From assembly GCF_020883535.1 (NCBI RefSeq), contig NZ_CP086654.1, forward strand, positions 1,798,001 through 1,862,000: DNA of 64,000 nucleotides. Direction: 5' to 3'. Source of the stretch: Staphylococcus ratti (GTDB taxonomy: Bacteria; Bacillota; Bacilli; Staphylococcales; Staphylococcaceae). The notes beneath the pieces were generated by a model. It worked only from the letters and a program-made list of their open reading frames with translations, did no database searches and was not told where the DNA came from. Positions 21,245 to 30,605 of the stretch are shown here, in pieces. Position 1 is the first letter of the stretch. Each line of letters starts with the position of its first letter. The position numbers were made by a program, and so were the translations under genes.

Positions 21245-21598
21245 TTATAACCAAGTATCGCGATAAACTTGCTCATTAAAACCGACCGTTACTTTATCAC
21301 CTAAGATTGCTAAAGGTCGTTTTACTAACATTCCATCTGAGGCTAAAAGTTCTAATTTTTCGTCATCAGATAATTCACTTAATTTATCTTTAAGTTTTAA
21401 TTCCCGATATTTTGCGCCATGCGTATTGAATAATTTCTTAATTTCAATACCAGACTGTTGAACAATCTCTCTAAATTCCTCTTTTGTCGGCGTCAATTGT
21501 ACGATATCAATTGGTTCATAGCTCACGCCATGCTCAGATAAAAATTTTGCAGCTTTTTTACATGTAGTACAATTAGGATACTGATAAAACTTAATCAT
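21245..21598 (-). CDS. ArsC/Spx-family protein (YusI-like)
   Basis: A 117-residue thioredoxin-fold protein with an N-terminal CTTC motif (FYQYPNCTTCKKA) and LVKRPLAI near the C-terminus, as in the ArsC/Spx superfamily. The arsenate-reductase label of many relatives is not supported by an ars operon here. It lies upstream of gcvH on the same strand, as yusI does beside gcvH in Bacillus. Confidence 0.82.
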   Translation of the reverse strand: MIKFYQYPNCTTCKKAAKFLSEHGVSYEPIDIVQLTPTKEEFREIVQQSGIEIKKLFNTHGAKYRELKLKDKLSELSDDEKLELLASDGMLVKRPLAILGDKVTVGFNEQVYRDTWL

Positions 21599-21765
21599 GC
21601 TCTAACCTCCTTGCTTGACTTATAACAAATATACCAAAATTTGTTAGATTAGACTAATTTTAAGTTGATGCTCATTTTTAATATTGATTAAATCATGAAA
21701 TATGACGTATTATAAGAAATTCGTTATACTTTGTAATAAGAAAAAGAACAACGGAGGAAATACTT

Positions 21766-22086
21766 ATGCAAAAAATTCAAAACATGGATAGATTCAAAGA
21801 AATCATTAATGGTGACAACATTGCGATTGTAAAATTTGAAGCAAGTTGGTGTCCCGATTGTAAAGCGATGGACATGTGGGTCGACCCAATCGTCCAAAAA
21901 TACAATCAATATGATTGGTATGTCGTGAACCGTGATGAAGTTGAAGAAGCAGCCATTGAAAATGACGTAATGGGCATCCCAAGTATTCTTATTTTCAAAA
22001 ATGGCGAGAAATTGCACCACCTGCATTCCGCACATGCAAAATCTCCAGAACAAGTTGAATCATTTTTAGCTGAAAGTTTAGGATAA
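21766..22086 (+). CDS. Thioredoxin-family protein (CPDC active site)
   Basis: A 106-residue thioredoxin fold with FEASWCPDCKAMD as the active site (CPDC) and the cis-proline MGIPSILIF. It resembles the YtpP-type thioredoxin-like proteins of Firmicutes. The start has a good GGAGG site. It is a single plus-strand gene facing ntrA, with a shared terminator between them. Confidence 0.85.
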   Translation: MQKIQNMDRFKEIINGDNIAIVKFEASWCPDCKAMDMWVDPIVQKYNQYDWYVVNRDEVEEAAIENDVMGIPSILIFKNGEKLHHLHSAHAKSPEQVESFLAESLG

Positions 22087-22091
22087 AGCTT

Positions 22092-22136
22092 AAAAAGACA
22101 CGTAGATCATGATTTAATCTACGTGTCTTTTTTACT
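22092..22136. terminator. Bidirectional terminator
   Basis: AAAAAGACACGTAGAT pairs with ATCTACGTGTCTTTTT (16 bp). It lies between the convergent thioredoxin and ntrA genes and has T tracts in both directions. Confidence 0.85.
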
Positions 22137-22137
22137 T

Positions 22138-22683
22138 TTAAATATATTCAGTATAAACGCCTTTATTTTTACGTTTGGCCTCTGTCTCTTTTTCGCTCTC
22201 GAGATCTGTTAAATAAATAAAACCAATGAGCCTTTCATCTGGGAGTACACCAAAAACATTTCTCACTTTTGGATGAAAAATATACGTAGGTGTTTTCCAA
22301 CACGTGCCAATACCTTTTTCATATAAAAGAAGTAATAAATTTTGTGCATATGCTCCAACCGCTAAATAATTTTCATTTTCTTCACGTTGGCGTGCATCAC
22401 ATTTCATAATCAGCGCAATAAAGCCCCCTAAATTGGTCACTGCGTCATAATGACTTTGTTTTTTTTCTGGTTCCCGTGGAAAAGCATAACGTGTGACTTC
22501 TTTGCTCATTTCACCCAACTTATGTTTTGGAACGTAGACCACGCGCCATGGCTCACGCATACCATGATTCGGCGCATTAGCTGCTTCTACCACTGCTTCT
22601 CTCACCGCATCTTCATTAATATGCATATCTCTATTAAACTTCTTAATACTTCTTCGATATTTAATAGCGTGTTGAAGTTCCAT
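22138..22683 (-). CDS. ntrA: Nitroreductase-family protein NtrA
   Basis: FMN-dependent reductase of about 181 residues: YRRSIKKFNRD near the N-terminus, EAANAPNHGMREPWRVV, and the late GTCWKTPTYIFHPKV. In S. aureus the protein at this locus, NtrA, helps release iron from siderophores and is iron-regulated. A near-perfect Fur box lies directly upstream, which supports the same role. I prefer the second ATG because the first is only three bases from the AAGGGG site. Confidence 0.85.
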   Translation of the reverse strand: MELQHAIKYRRSIKKFNRDMHINEDAVREAVVEAANAPNHGMREPWRVVYVPKHKLGEMSKEVTRYAFPREPEKKQSHYDAVTNLGGFIALIMKCDARQREENENYLAVGAYAQNLLLLLYEKGIGTCWKTPTYIFHPKVRNVFGVLPDERLIGFIYLTDLESEKETEAKRKNKGVYTEYI

Positions 22684-22704
22684 CGTCATCTTCCCCTTTT
22701 AATG

Positions 22705-22721
22705 TTGATAATCATTATCAA
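22705..22721 (-). promoter_or_regulatory. Fur box upstream of ntrA
   Basis: TTGATAATCATTATCAA is a nearly perfect palindrome that matches the 7-1-7 Fur/PerR-type motif TGATAATNATTATCA at every specified position. It lies about 20 bases before the ntrA start. The same region is far downstream of aroD's promoter, so ntrA is the likely target. Confidence 0.88.
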
Positions 22722-22750
22722 TTATATCTGACGATGTACAACTTTTCAAA

Positions 22751-23461
22751 TTACTGATACAAAGCCATTGCGCTTTTGAGTGTTTTTACATCGAGTTGTC
22801 CTGGTGCCACGCTTTCAGTTATTGCCCCGTAAGTTAGCGCCCCGCCAAACGTTTGTTGTGCAGTTCTTGATATTATGCCTAGTTGAGACATCGAAATACC
22901 TGTTATCCAATGTGGCAACGCCGAACTCGCATCTGTCACTGCGTGCAAGAGCGTTAAAACATCTTGTCTCGTGTGAGGCATTACCGCAATTTTCAAGTGT
23001 GTGCCTTTCCATTTCGACATATGGTAATATGTTTTTTTTAGCACCTCTAACTGAGGGGTTTCATGAAAATTATGATAAGATACGACAACATCAGTGCCTG
23101 TAGACTGAATTTGTGCAACTAAACTTTCACGATGATAAGAGGGCGCCCATTCGATATCCACATAATCCACCTGCTCCAATTCAGCGATATCTTTCATCAA
23201 TCCTTCATACACACCCTCTAGAATAGCACCTTTGCCCCCTTGTGCTGTCGTTCTAAAAGTAACAAGCACCGCTTTGTGTAATCCCTTTTGATGTAACTGT
23301 TCCAACATTTGTCTAACCTTATTTAACGAAACATCTGGAATCGCATCGATTCTTAATTCTAAAATATCAAAGTATTGTTGTTTTTCTTCAATTAAAGTTA
23401 AATCATCAGTTGATAAATGAATTGTAGTTGGCATAAAACTTGCTACAATTTGTGTTTTCAT
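22751..23461 (-). CDS. aroD: Type I 3-dehydroquinate dehydratase
   Basis: Shikimate-pathway enzyme. The Schiff-base lysine lies in WKGTHLKIAVMPHT, the catalytic His region is VVSYHNFHETP, and ITGISMSQLGIISR covers the phosphate-side loop. The length, about 236 residues, is normal for the class. The start is the ATG after AAGGTGTATC; an upstream GTG three codons earlier overlaps the binding site. Confidence 0.95.
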   Translation of the reverse strand: MKTQIVASFMPTTIHLSTDDLTLIEEKQQYFDILELRIDAIPDVSLNKVRQMLEQLHQKGLHKAVLVTFRTTAQGGKGAILEGVYEGLMKDIAELEQVDYVDIEWAPSYHRESLVAQIQSTGTDVVVSYHNFHETPQLEVLKKTYYHMSKWKGTHLKIAVMPHTRQDVLTLLHAVTDASSALPHWITGISMSQLGIISRTAQQTFGGALTYGAITESVAPGQLDVKTLKSAMALYQ

Positions 23462-23814
23462 ATGATACACCTTCTTATTTTAGGATAGATTGTGGTTAAT
23501 GTTAGCTTATCTTAAAACAATTTAAAAGTATGTATCTGAAAAAATTGTCTAAAAGTAATCCAACACTTATTCAATGATACACTTAGTATTAAAATCATTT
23601 TATACGCGCAAATGTGCTTACAACATGCACCTTAAAAGTGCACACCCTTTTGAAGCGATTTATACATTACATGCAATCATTTATTTCCTTTATTATTTTA
23701 GGCGTTATTTAATCAAACTTAATTTATCAGAATATTCTAAATTATAGTTGCAATAATGTTTAATTTTTTATATGATTAATATAATAAACATAACTTTATG
23801 ATAGGAGAATGCTA
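23462..23814. other. Intergenic region between aroD and the GNAT gene
   Basis: About 350 very AT-rich bases between divergent genes. It must hold both promoters. I see no gene, no strong hairpin and no recognisable operator. Confidence 0.5.
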
Positions 23815-24330
23815 ATGATAAAAGTTTTAAACGATCGTCATGCAAAAGCATTTTACCAATTGACTTGTGAAGCTTTTCGCCTTCACCCTTCTGCTTTTGT
23901 ACATGAAATCAATGAACGCACTGATTATACAGAGCAAGATATAGCCCAGCTGCTTCACCCAGATTACCACCATCATCAAATATTTTTTGGCGCATTTGAA
24001 GATGAAATGCTCATCGGATTTGTCCAACTCAATTTCTTCCCTTATACCTCTAAAAGTCATAAAGCAACCATTCAAGGATTATTTGTCAAGCCTGATTACA
24101 GAGGGAAAACGGTTGGCAGACAGCTCATGAAATACCTTATTCAATATGCAAAACAACACAACATAGAACAGCTCATATTAGGTGTTGCCTCAAATAACAT
24201 CGCTGCTAAAGTATTTTGCGGACATCTTGGCTTTGAATTTTTAGGTCTTGAATCACATGCCCGTAAATATGAAAACACATACATAGACGAGCATTGGCTC
24301 ATTCATTATATGGATAATGATCCTATCTAA
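23815..24330 (+). CDS. GNAT-family N-acetyltransferase
   Basis: A 171-residue acetyltransferase with the acetyl-CoA site QGLFVKPDYRGKTVGRQLM (motif A, with RGKTVG for RGxxxG) and an FCGHLGFEFLG motif B. The substrate is unknown. The ATG used follows ATAGGAG at 7 bases; an ATG two codons upstream touches that site. It is a single gene. Confidence 0.85.
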   Translation: MIKVLNDRHAKAFYQLTCEAFRLHPSAFVHEINERTDYTEQDIAQLLHPDYHHHQIFFGAFEDEMLIGFVQLNFFPYTSKSHKATIQGLFVKPDYRGKTVGRQLMKYLIQYAKQHNIEQLILGVASNNIAAKVFCGHLGFEFLGLESHARKYENTYIDEHWLIHYMDNDPI

Positions 24331-24575
24331 AATGCGCGAATCGCTTATCTATTATGTATAAAAAGATGTAAAACATAGCCCTTCCCCAACCTTTGATACT
24401 ACTAAAACAAGACACTATCACAATACCTTTTTAAACTAAATGAATGATGACACATACAGAATCCACCCTTATTTATTTGTAGCATTACTATTGATAGTAC
24501 GCACATTACCAAATAGGTGTCCAAATGCATGATATGTATTTTAGGAAATATGCCTTATTTTGACTTTCTAATCTT

Positions 24576-25319
24576 TTATAATTTTTTAAGCGACATCACA
24601 AGAGATTTAAAATTACTTTTAACCACTTCTGTTATGTCAAATGACAACTTCTCTACATTATCACTTACATAAAATGACTGAGCCGCGTTTTGTAACAATT
24701 CATAATCATTAACATCATTTCCATAAGCTATGTAAGCTTCGTTACCTATAATCTTCTTTAAAGTTGAAAATTTATTAATACCTTTGGCGGTAATATCAAT
24801 GTTGTGTTCACCATCATGATATAAAATGGATATATTGGAACCCAACTTAGCAATATGCCTCTTTATTTCAATAAAAAGCTCCTCTGGAATATCTATTAAA
24901 ATAATTTTGATAGGTTCTTCGATTGCTTCCATCTCAACTTTATTAGCTAAATTATCTGGATCGAGTTGTTGATATATGTTACTACTTTCACTGACATTAG
25001 AAGCATAATCAAATGCACCATCTATAATATACTTCAAATGATACTTTCTTATTAAATCTTTTATTTTTGAATACACAACACCCGGTATTGCTTTGATTAC
25101 TTCTATTTCTCCTTCTCTTGAAATAATAGACCCATTCCCACCAATCAAAAAGTTATATTCAAAGTTTCTAACTACTGGCAATAAGTCTCGTATTGGACGT
25201 GCAGAAGCAAAAATGACCTCATTTTGCTTTTCTATTCTTTTGATTTCATTCACTAATTCTGGCTCAATAAATTGACCATTAAAACATATCGTACCGTCTA
25301 CATCAAATACAAACTTCAT
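24576..25319 (-). CDS. HAD-superfamily hydrolase (Cof type)
   Basis: A 247-residue phosphatase-like protein. Motif I is FDVDGTICFNG, motif II is ASARPIRDL, and motif IV is YIAYGNDVNDYELL. A cap domain between motifs II and III fits the Cof/IIB subfamily, which dephosphorylates sugar phosphates and nucleotides. The substrate is unknown. It is a single gene; the 245 bases downstream to the GNAT gene show nothing I can name. Confidence 0.82.
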   Translation of the reverse strand: MKFVFDVDGTICFNGQFIEPELVNEIKRIEKQNEVIFASARPIRDLLPVVRNFEYNFLIGGNGSIISREGEIEVIKAIPGVVYSKIKDLIRKYHLKYIIDGAFDYASNVSESSNIYQQLDPDNLANKVEMEAIEEPIKIILIDIPEELFIEIKRHIAKLGSNISILYHDGEHNIDITAKGINKFSTLKKIIGNEAYIAYGNDVNDYELLQNAAQSFYVSDNVEKLSFDITEVVKSNFKSLVMSLKKL

Positions 25320-25394
25320 ATCGCTCCCCCTTTTTATACTTTATAATTTATCAATAACATCTCAACATATCAATTAACCATTTGAAAAAGACCG

Positions 25395-25428
25395 CAGGAC
25401 AGAAATCTATTGATTTCGTCGTCCTGTC
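25395..25428. repeat. Dispersed staphylococcal hairpin element
   Basis: CAGGACAGAAATC...GATTTCGTCGTCCTG is a single copy of the hairpin that opens each 129-bp unit at 15.8-16.6 kb. It lies between the HAD gene and the alpha/beta-hydrolase gene and may act as a terminator for the latter. Confidence 0.75.
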
Positions 25429-25468
25429 AATCGATTTATTATGATACGTATTGTACTTTATGCTCGGC

Positions 25469-26386
25469 TTATTTTTGTTCAAAATGATATTTAATCGTAT
25501 CTATTACCTTTTTCATTCCAATTTGCCCTTCAGCAGTCCAGTACCATAATTGCCAACAGTGCGCCATGCCTTTCTGAATATGAAAATTAAAATCAAGATG
25601 CTGTACTTTAGCTACTTTTTGGAAAGCTGGTAAATAAGCATAAAAGATTTCGTTTGTTCCGAAACTAATATAAGCAGAAGGGAAAGATTTCAAATCAAAT
25701 GCCAAAGTACATAATGAAATCGGGCTATCTTGCATATGCCTTGGTAATTCTTGCATTAATATAGGATCCATAATATAATCTTTTGCTTTTAGCTTCATCA
25801 TCTCATCTAATTGCTTATTCGTAGGTGGCACAGATTCTGCAGGAGAACAAGCAACGATATTTTTAGGGTAAGGGAGGGTTTCTTTCAATTTTTGTGCATA
25901 GGAAAACATATAAAAAATTAAAGAAGCTCCTGAAGAAAATCCCATAATTTGTATTGATTGCGGATCAAAGCGCTCAAGCGCAAATTTATAACTTTCTAGC
26001 GCTGAATGACAAATTTGACTAAATGATTGATGCGGCAATAATGGTAACATCGGCATAATAACTTCGACATCATCTACATTTTTGATAATTGTTTGTATCG
26101 CTTTGAAATCTGCTTTTTGTGGCGCCATAAAGAAACCACCTCCGAAAAAGTAAATCACCGCTTTTTTCGGTCGACTATTTTTTCTTTTAATCGTATACAT
26201 CTCACAATATTCAAGAGGTTTTTTAGACACTTCTAGCGCCTTGAAAAGTTCAAATGGAAAGTCTGTCTTTTGTTTCTCTGCTGCCTTATAAATTGCTGTA
26301 TCAAATGCAGCTCCTCTTTTAGCCATAAAACGTTTAGGTTTAATCACGGATAAAATGCTTAATGTTAATTTATATGAAAATGACAT
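25469..26386 (-). CDS. Alpha/beta-hydrolase (HSL/esterase type)
   Basis: A 305-residue hydrolase: oxyanion region AVIYFFGGGFFMAP (GGG in place of the usual HGGG), nucleophile elbow GFSSGASL (Ser), and a late GMAHCWQLW carrying the likely catalytic His. There is no signal peptide. A Fur-like box lies about 95 bases upstream, so iron may control it. It could cleave an ester in a siderophore or lipid, but nothing in the sequence proves a substrate. Confidence 0.75.
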   Translation of the reverse strand: MSFSYKLTLSILSVIKPKRFMAKRGAAFDTAIYKAAEKQKTDFPFELFKALEVSKKPLEYCEMYTIKRKNSRPKKAVIYFFGGGFFMAPQKADFKAIQTIIKNVDDVEVIMPMLPLLPHQSFSQICHSALESYKFALERFDPQSIQIMGFSSGASLIFYMFSYAQKLKETLPYPKNIVACSPAESVPPTNKQLDEMMKLKAKDYIMDPILMQELPRHMQDSPISLCTLAFDLKSFPSAYISFGTNEIFYAYLPAFQKVAKVQHLDFNFHIQKGMAHCWQLWYWTAEGQIGMKKVIDTIKYHFEQK

Positions 26387-26478
26387 GTAATTCTCCTATT
26401 CTTTTTATTAGTTTTTATCAAATACATTTTTATTGAGGTTAAAATATTGTTTTTAATCGATGCTATAACAGCAGCTAA

Positions 26479-26495
26479 TTGATAACTATTATCAA
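26479..26495 (-). promoter_or_regulatory. Fur-like box upstream of the alpha/beta-hydrolase gene
   Basis: TTGATAACTATTATCAA matches the 15-base motif TGATAATNATTATCA except at one position and is a perfect 7+7 inverted repeat around three bases. It faces the start of the hydrolase gene at 26386. Confidence 0.65.
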
Positions 26496-26673
26496 TTATA
26501 TGTTAAAAATACATAACTTTATAGTCTTTATGCTTTTGATTTTTATACGCGAAATAAAATTTACTTTGTGAATATCTTAAATAACCTATACTTCACTTGT
26601 TCTTCATCATCGTTACTCAATTCATCTAAATTGATAACACAAGGAAAACTCCACTGAATTTTTGATTTTTAAC

Positions 26674-26704
26674 AAAAAACGCCAAACCCAATGGGTTTGA
26701 CGCT
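26674..26704 (-). terminator. Terminator after the DUF4260 gene
   Basis: GCGTCAAACCCAT pairs with ATGGGTTTGGCGT on the minus strand (one wobble, tight turn) and runs into TTTTTTG. Confidence 0.8.
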
Positions 26705-26719
26705 TACCATATTTAATAA

Positions 26720-27064
26720 TTATACTTTTTGAATTGTAGTTTTATCGAAACTTAACGCATATTTAAGACCATATCCAATAGTTCTATCCATACTTATATG
26801 CGCTAACCATATTAACGATATTTGTAATAATAGCTCTTCTTTACTCAATAAATAGAATAACGTAACGATAATAGGTAAAACATATGTATGACCCAGATTA
26901 TATATTTTACTACCTATTTCTTTATTAAAAGCATAACCTATCATAGTTATATCAGGAACTAATAGAAGCAGCAAAAATATCCATAACGAAAAATCAAAGA
27001 TAAAATAAACACTAACCGCCGTAATAAAAACACACGCATTTTCAAGTTTAATTAGATTACTCAT
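26720..27064 (-). CDS. DUF4260 family membrane protein
   Basis: A 114-residue protein with about four hydrophobic segments. The stretches PDITMIGYAFNKEIG, YNLGHTYVLPI and LIWLAHISMDRTIGYGLKY are characteristic of DUF4260. The function is unknown. It is a single gene near ssrA, with a terminator behind it. Confidence 0.82.
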   Translation of the reverse strand: MSNLIKLENACVFITAVSVYFIFDFSLWIFLLLLLVPDITMIGYAFNKEIGSKIYNLGHTYVLPIIVTLFYLLSKEELLLQISLIWLAHISMDRTIGYGLKYALSFDKTTIQKV

Positions 27065-27301
27065 GTAATCCCCCTTTATTTACATCATTCAATTAAATAC
27101 TAACACCCTTGGTTTATTTGTACTATAAAATTTATATTAAGTAATTATTTACCAATACTCTCTATATGGCGATTCATTGTATGCTTTAATTTTTTCATAA
27201 AAAAAGAGCAAGGTCATGCGTTCGAAATTTATTTCGAAACACATATTTGACACTTGCTACATCATAAAATTGTGATATTAACGTTTTTAGCTATTATTTT
27301 A

Positions 27302-27657
27302 TGGAGGCGGCGGGATTTGAACCCGCGTCCAAAGGTCCTGATACAAATGTTTCTACGTGTGTAGTCTGTTTGAAAATTTAACATAAGGCTTAGAAACAGA
27401 CAACCAACCTTATGCGAGCTTGATTCATCTCTTCTTGTCAGACTTCAAACGGCAGTGACAAGCGTATCCTACTAAAGTTGAATCACGTTAACAACACATA
27501 GGCGATGTTGTTAGGTGATGCAGAGTGCGATTAGGCAGCTACTGCTAAATTGTTGTTAGTTTTGCCAGTTATTATAAACTGATGTGTTGTTGCGGAGACA
27601 ACCCTCCGACACGCTTCATGAGCTCTGGGGACCCCTGTCGAATCCATAAACGCCCCC
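27302..27657 (-). ncRNA. ssrA: Transfer-messenger RNA (tmRNA)
   Basis: About 356 nt. The 5' end GGGGGCG pairs with CGCCTCC at the 3' end, and the T-arm GGTTCAAATCC is present. The tag frame reads GKTNNNLAVAA and then a stop; the staphylococcal tag I remember is GKSNNNFAVAA, so two positions differ. The terminal CCA is not encoded after the discriminator base. tmRNA rescues stalled ribosomes together with SmpB, encoded just upstream. Confidence 0.97.
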
Positions 27658-27697
27658 GTATTGAGAAAATGTACTCTCTGGCTAGAAAGCACATTTA

Positions 27698-27726
27698 ATT
27701 ATAACGAATCTTAACATTCTTAGCAA
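27698..27726 (-). promoter_or_regulatory. ssrA promoter
   Basis: TTGCTA and TATAAT are separated by exactly 17 bases on the minus strand, about 40 bases before the mature 5' end. It lies between the smpB stop and ssrA, so ssrA can be transcribed independently of smpB. Confidence 0.75.
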
Positions 27727-27730
27727 TCAT

Positions 27731-28195
27731 TTAATAATTCTGTTTCATTGCACGATCGATATCTCGTTTTACTGCTTTCTCTTTCAAAGCTTGACGTTTG
27801 TCGTATTTTTTCTTACCACGTGCAACGCCAAGCAATACTTTACAGTTGCCATGCTTAAGATAAAGCTTCAACGGCACAATAGAGTATCCGACTTCACGTG
27901 TTTGCTCTCCCAGTTTTAAGATTTCTCTCTTGTGTAATAAGAGCTTGCGTACACGTCTAGGGTCGTGATTAAATCGATTACCTTCTTCATAAGTCGCAAT
28001 ATGCATATTATGAAGAAAAATTTCTCCACCTTTGACTTGTCCATAGCTATCTTTTAAATTTGCGCTACCTCGACGAATCGATTTTATTTCAGTACCTTGT
28101 AACGCAATGCCAGCTTCTATCGTATCTTCGATGTTATAATCGTGTCGCGCTTTACGATTTTCTGCTAAAGTGCTTTTTCCTGATTTTTTTGGCAT
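27731..28195 (-). CDS. smpB: SsrA-binding protein SmpB
   Basis: A 154-residue tmRNA partner. It contains [15 protein letters not shown] and [13 protein letters not shown], and the basic C-terminal tail [20 protein letters not shown] enters the mRNA path. It lies 16 bases after rnr and is followed by ssrA, the order known from other staphylococci. Confidence 0.97.
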   Translation of the reverse strand: MPKKSGKSTLAENRKARHDYNIEDTIEAGIALQGTEIKSIRRGSANLKDSYGQVKGGEIFLHNMHIATYEEGNRFNHDPRRVRKLLLHKREILKLGEQTREVGYSIVPLKLYLKHGNCKVLLGVARGKKKYDKRQALKEKAVKRDIDRAMKQNY

Positions 28196-28211
28196 TGGAT
28201 GTCACCTCAGT

Positions 28212-30566
28212 TTACTTTTTCTTCTTTTTGCCTTTCTTTTTAACACGTTTATCTTTATAAAAAGGTTTATATTGCGTATTTCCTGACTTTTCACGTTTTC
28301 TTGCATTTTTTCCTTTACGTGATTTTCGTTTTTTCTTTTTGTCTTTGTCTTTTTTGAACGCATTACCTTTCGTTTTAGCTTGAATGGTTGTACCTCTCGC
28401 TTTTTTCTCACGTTTTGAATTGACATCTAATGGCATACCTACGATTTGAAAATCAATTTGACGTTCTTCTACATCAACATGAATGACTTTCACTTTAATC
28501 ACATCGCCAATACGGTATACCGATGCTTTTCGTTCTCCAACGAGTGCCATTTGACGTTCATCGAAGTGATAATAGTCATCAGTCATGTTTTGCATCGAAA
28601 CCATACCTTCAATGGTATTGGGCAATTCAACAAACATACCAAAGTTCGCAACCGAGCTCACAACACCTTCAAATTCATCGCCAAGATGTTGTATCATATA
28701 TTCTGCTTTTTTTAAGTCATCTGTATCACGTTCCGCATCGATTGCACGACGTTCACGATTCGACGTATGTTCGGCCATTTGCGGCAATTTTTCCTGCCAT
28801 TCTTGTTGTGCTTTACCATCCATTGATTTTTCAATGAGATATTTACGCACCAAACGATGCACAATCAAATCAGGATAACGACGTATCGGAGACGTAAAAT
28901 GAGTATAGTGATCTGCTGCAAGACCAAAATGCCCCAAATTATCTGCATCATAATGTGCTTGTTGCATTGAGCGCAACATCATCGTCGAAATAACCATATC
29001 TTCTGGTCGACCTTCGACTTCTTTCGTAATACTTTGGAGCGTGCTCGGATGAATGTCTTCGCCTGTACCTTTTACCATAATACCAAAGTTAGTAATAAAA
29101 TCGAAAAATTGACGCAAACGATCAGACTTCGGTTGTTCATGTACACGATAAATAAATGGTACTTCTTTCATGCTGAAATGTTCTGCTATCGTTTCGTTTG
29201 CTGCAAGCATAAATGATTCAATTAATCGCTCGCCTTCTCCTCGTTCACGCGCTACTACTTCTTGTGGAATACCCTCGTCATTGACTAAAACTTTAGCTTC
29301 CTTAATGTCAAAGTCAATTTCTCCACGACGACGACGCATTTCAATCAATTGCTTGGACAAACGTTGCGCTAAATCCAACATAGGTGTGATTGCTTTATAT
29401 TTTTCACGTGTTTGTGGGTTGTGATCTGTAATAATTTCATTCACTTCTGCATATGTCATACGGGCATCTGAATGAATAACACTATCAAAAATATCATGCT
29501 GTACCACTTCACCATGTGGATTAATTTCCATACGACAACTCATTGTTAATCGATCTACATTAGGATTCAATGAACAAATGCCATTACTTAAACGATGAGG
29601 AATCATCGGAATTACACGGTCTACTAAATATACACTCGTAGCACGATCATATGCTTCACGATCTAAAGCCGACCCTTCAGTAACATAGTAACTGACATCT
29701 GCAATACTTACTGTTAATTGCATATTGCCATTTGAAAGTTGTTTAACAGCAATTGCATCATCCAAATCTTTCGCATCTGCGCCATCAATCGTAATCGTTA
29801 GGTCTTGACGTAAATCACGTCGCCCTTCAATTTCGGATGGTTCAATTGATTCTGGAATAGCTTCCGCTTCTTTTAAAACATCATCCGGAAACTCTATTTC
29901 AATGCCGTGTTGATAAATAATCGATAAAATATCTACACCAGGATCATTTTTATGTCCTAAAATAGCAGAAATGTGTCCTTCTGGATTATTAGACCCATCT
30001 GAATACGCTGTAATTTGAACGAGTACCTTATGGCCATCTACTGCTCCTAAGTCTTGGCCTTTAGGTATAAAAATATCTTGCATAATGCGTTTATCATCGG
30101 GTACTACAAAACCAAAATGACGCGCTTCGGTATAAGTACCTACGACTTGCTTTACCGAATGCGTTTCAATAGATTTAACTTCTCCTTCAACCTTCCCTTT
30201 ACGGAAATCGCCGCGTGATTTTTGAACTTCAACGATAACTGTGTCTCCATCCATCGCACGATTAATTTTCGTTGGAGGTATAAAAATATCTTCCATACCT
30301 TCTTCATCAGGTCTTAAAAAAGCAAATCCTTTTTTGTTTTGGCTTAACGTTCCTCTAATCAAACCCGGTTTAGGACCTTGTTTTTGGTATCTGTCCTGTT
30401 TTGTGCGTTTCACTTTACCTTCTTGTTCCAATTCATTAAGGACTTTAATAAGGTCACGAAAGCTCTCCGCACTGCTCAAACCTAATTCATCTTGGAAGTC
30501 CGATACAGACATAGACTCATAATTAGAACGTTCCACAATGGCTTTAATTTGCGATTTCAAATTCAT
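28212..30566 (-). CDS. rnr: Ribonuclease R
   Basis: A 784-residue 3'-5' exoribonuclease. An N-terminal winged-helix region is followed by cold-shock domains (GFAFLRPDEEGMEDIFIPP; FGFVVPDDKRIMQDIFIP). The RNB catalytic centre contains TIDGADAKDLDDAIAV with its metal-binding aspartates. An S1 domain (GDEFEGVVSSVANFGMFVEL) and a long Lys/Arg-rich tail close the protein. It is known to act on structured RNA and with tmRNA. It heads the rnr-smpB pair. Confidence 0.97.
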   Translation of the reverse strand: MNLKSQIKAIVERSNYESMSVSDFQDELGLSSAESFRDLIKVLNELEQEGKVKRTKQDRYQKQGPKPGLIRGTLSQNKKGFAFLRPDEEGMEDIFIPPTKINRAMDGDTVIVEVQKSRGDFRKGKVEGEVKSIETHSVKQVVGTYTEARHFGFVVPDDKRIMQDIFIPKGQDLGAVDGHKVLVQITAYSDGSNNPEGHISAILGHKNDPGVDILSIIYQHGIEIEFPDDVLKEAEAIPESIEPSEIEGRRDLRQDLTITIDGADAKDLDDAIAVKQLSNGNMQLTVSIADVSYYVTEGSALDREAYDRATSVYLVDRVIPMIPHRLSNGICSLNPNVDRLTMSCRMEINPHGEVVQHDIFDSVIHSDARMTYAEVNEIITDHNPQTREKYKAITPMLDLAQRLSKQLIEMRRRRGEIDFDIKEAKVLVNDEGIPQEVVARERGEGERLIESFMLAANETIAEHFSMKEVPFIYRVHEQPKSDRLRQFFDFITNFGIMVKGTGEDIHPSTLQSITKEVEGRPEDMVISTMMLRSMQQAHYDADNLGHFGLAADHYTHFTSPIRRYPDLIVHRLVRKYLIEKSMDGKAQQEWQEKLPQMAEHTSNRERRAIDAERDTDDLKKAEYMIQHLGDEFEGVVSSVANFGMFVELPNTIEGMVSMQNMTDDYYHFDERQMALVGERKASVYRIGDVIKVKVIHVDVEERQIDFQIVGMPLDVNSKREKKARGTTIQAKTKGNAFKKDKDKKKKRKSRKGKNARKREKSGNTQYKPFYKDKRVKKKGKKKKK

Positions 30567-30605
30567 ATGAAGTCCTCCTTTCTATTCATTTTTCTATCTT
30601 TGTCA

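Larger units (their letters stand above)
26387..26719. other. Intergenic region with a Fur-like box and a terminator
   Basis: About 330 AT-rich bases. It contains a Fur-like palindrome at 26479-26495 and the terminator of the DUF4260 gene at 26674-26704. I see no reading frame worth calling. Confidence 0.6.

Noticed and set aside
21245-21598. Arsenate reductase
   Set aside because: It has the ArsC fold, but there is no ars operon and the YusI-like location beside gcvH suggests another role.
27302-27657. Prophage or island inserted at the 3' end of ssrA
   Set aside because: ssrA is a common attachment site, but I see no integrase gene and no repeat of its 3' end downstream; only a DUF4260 gene and ordinary host genes follow.
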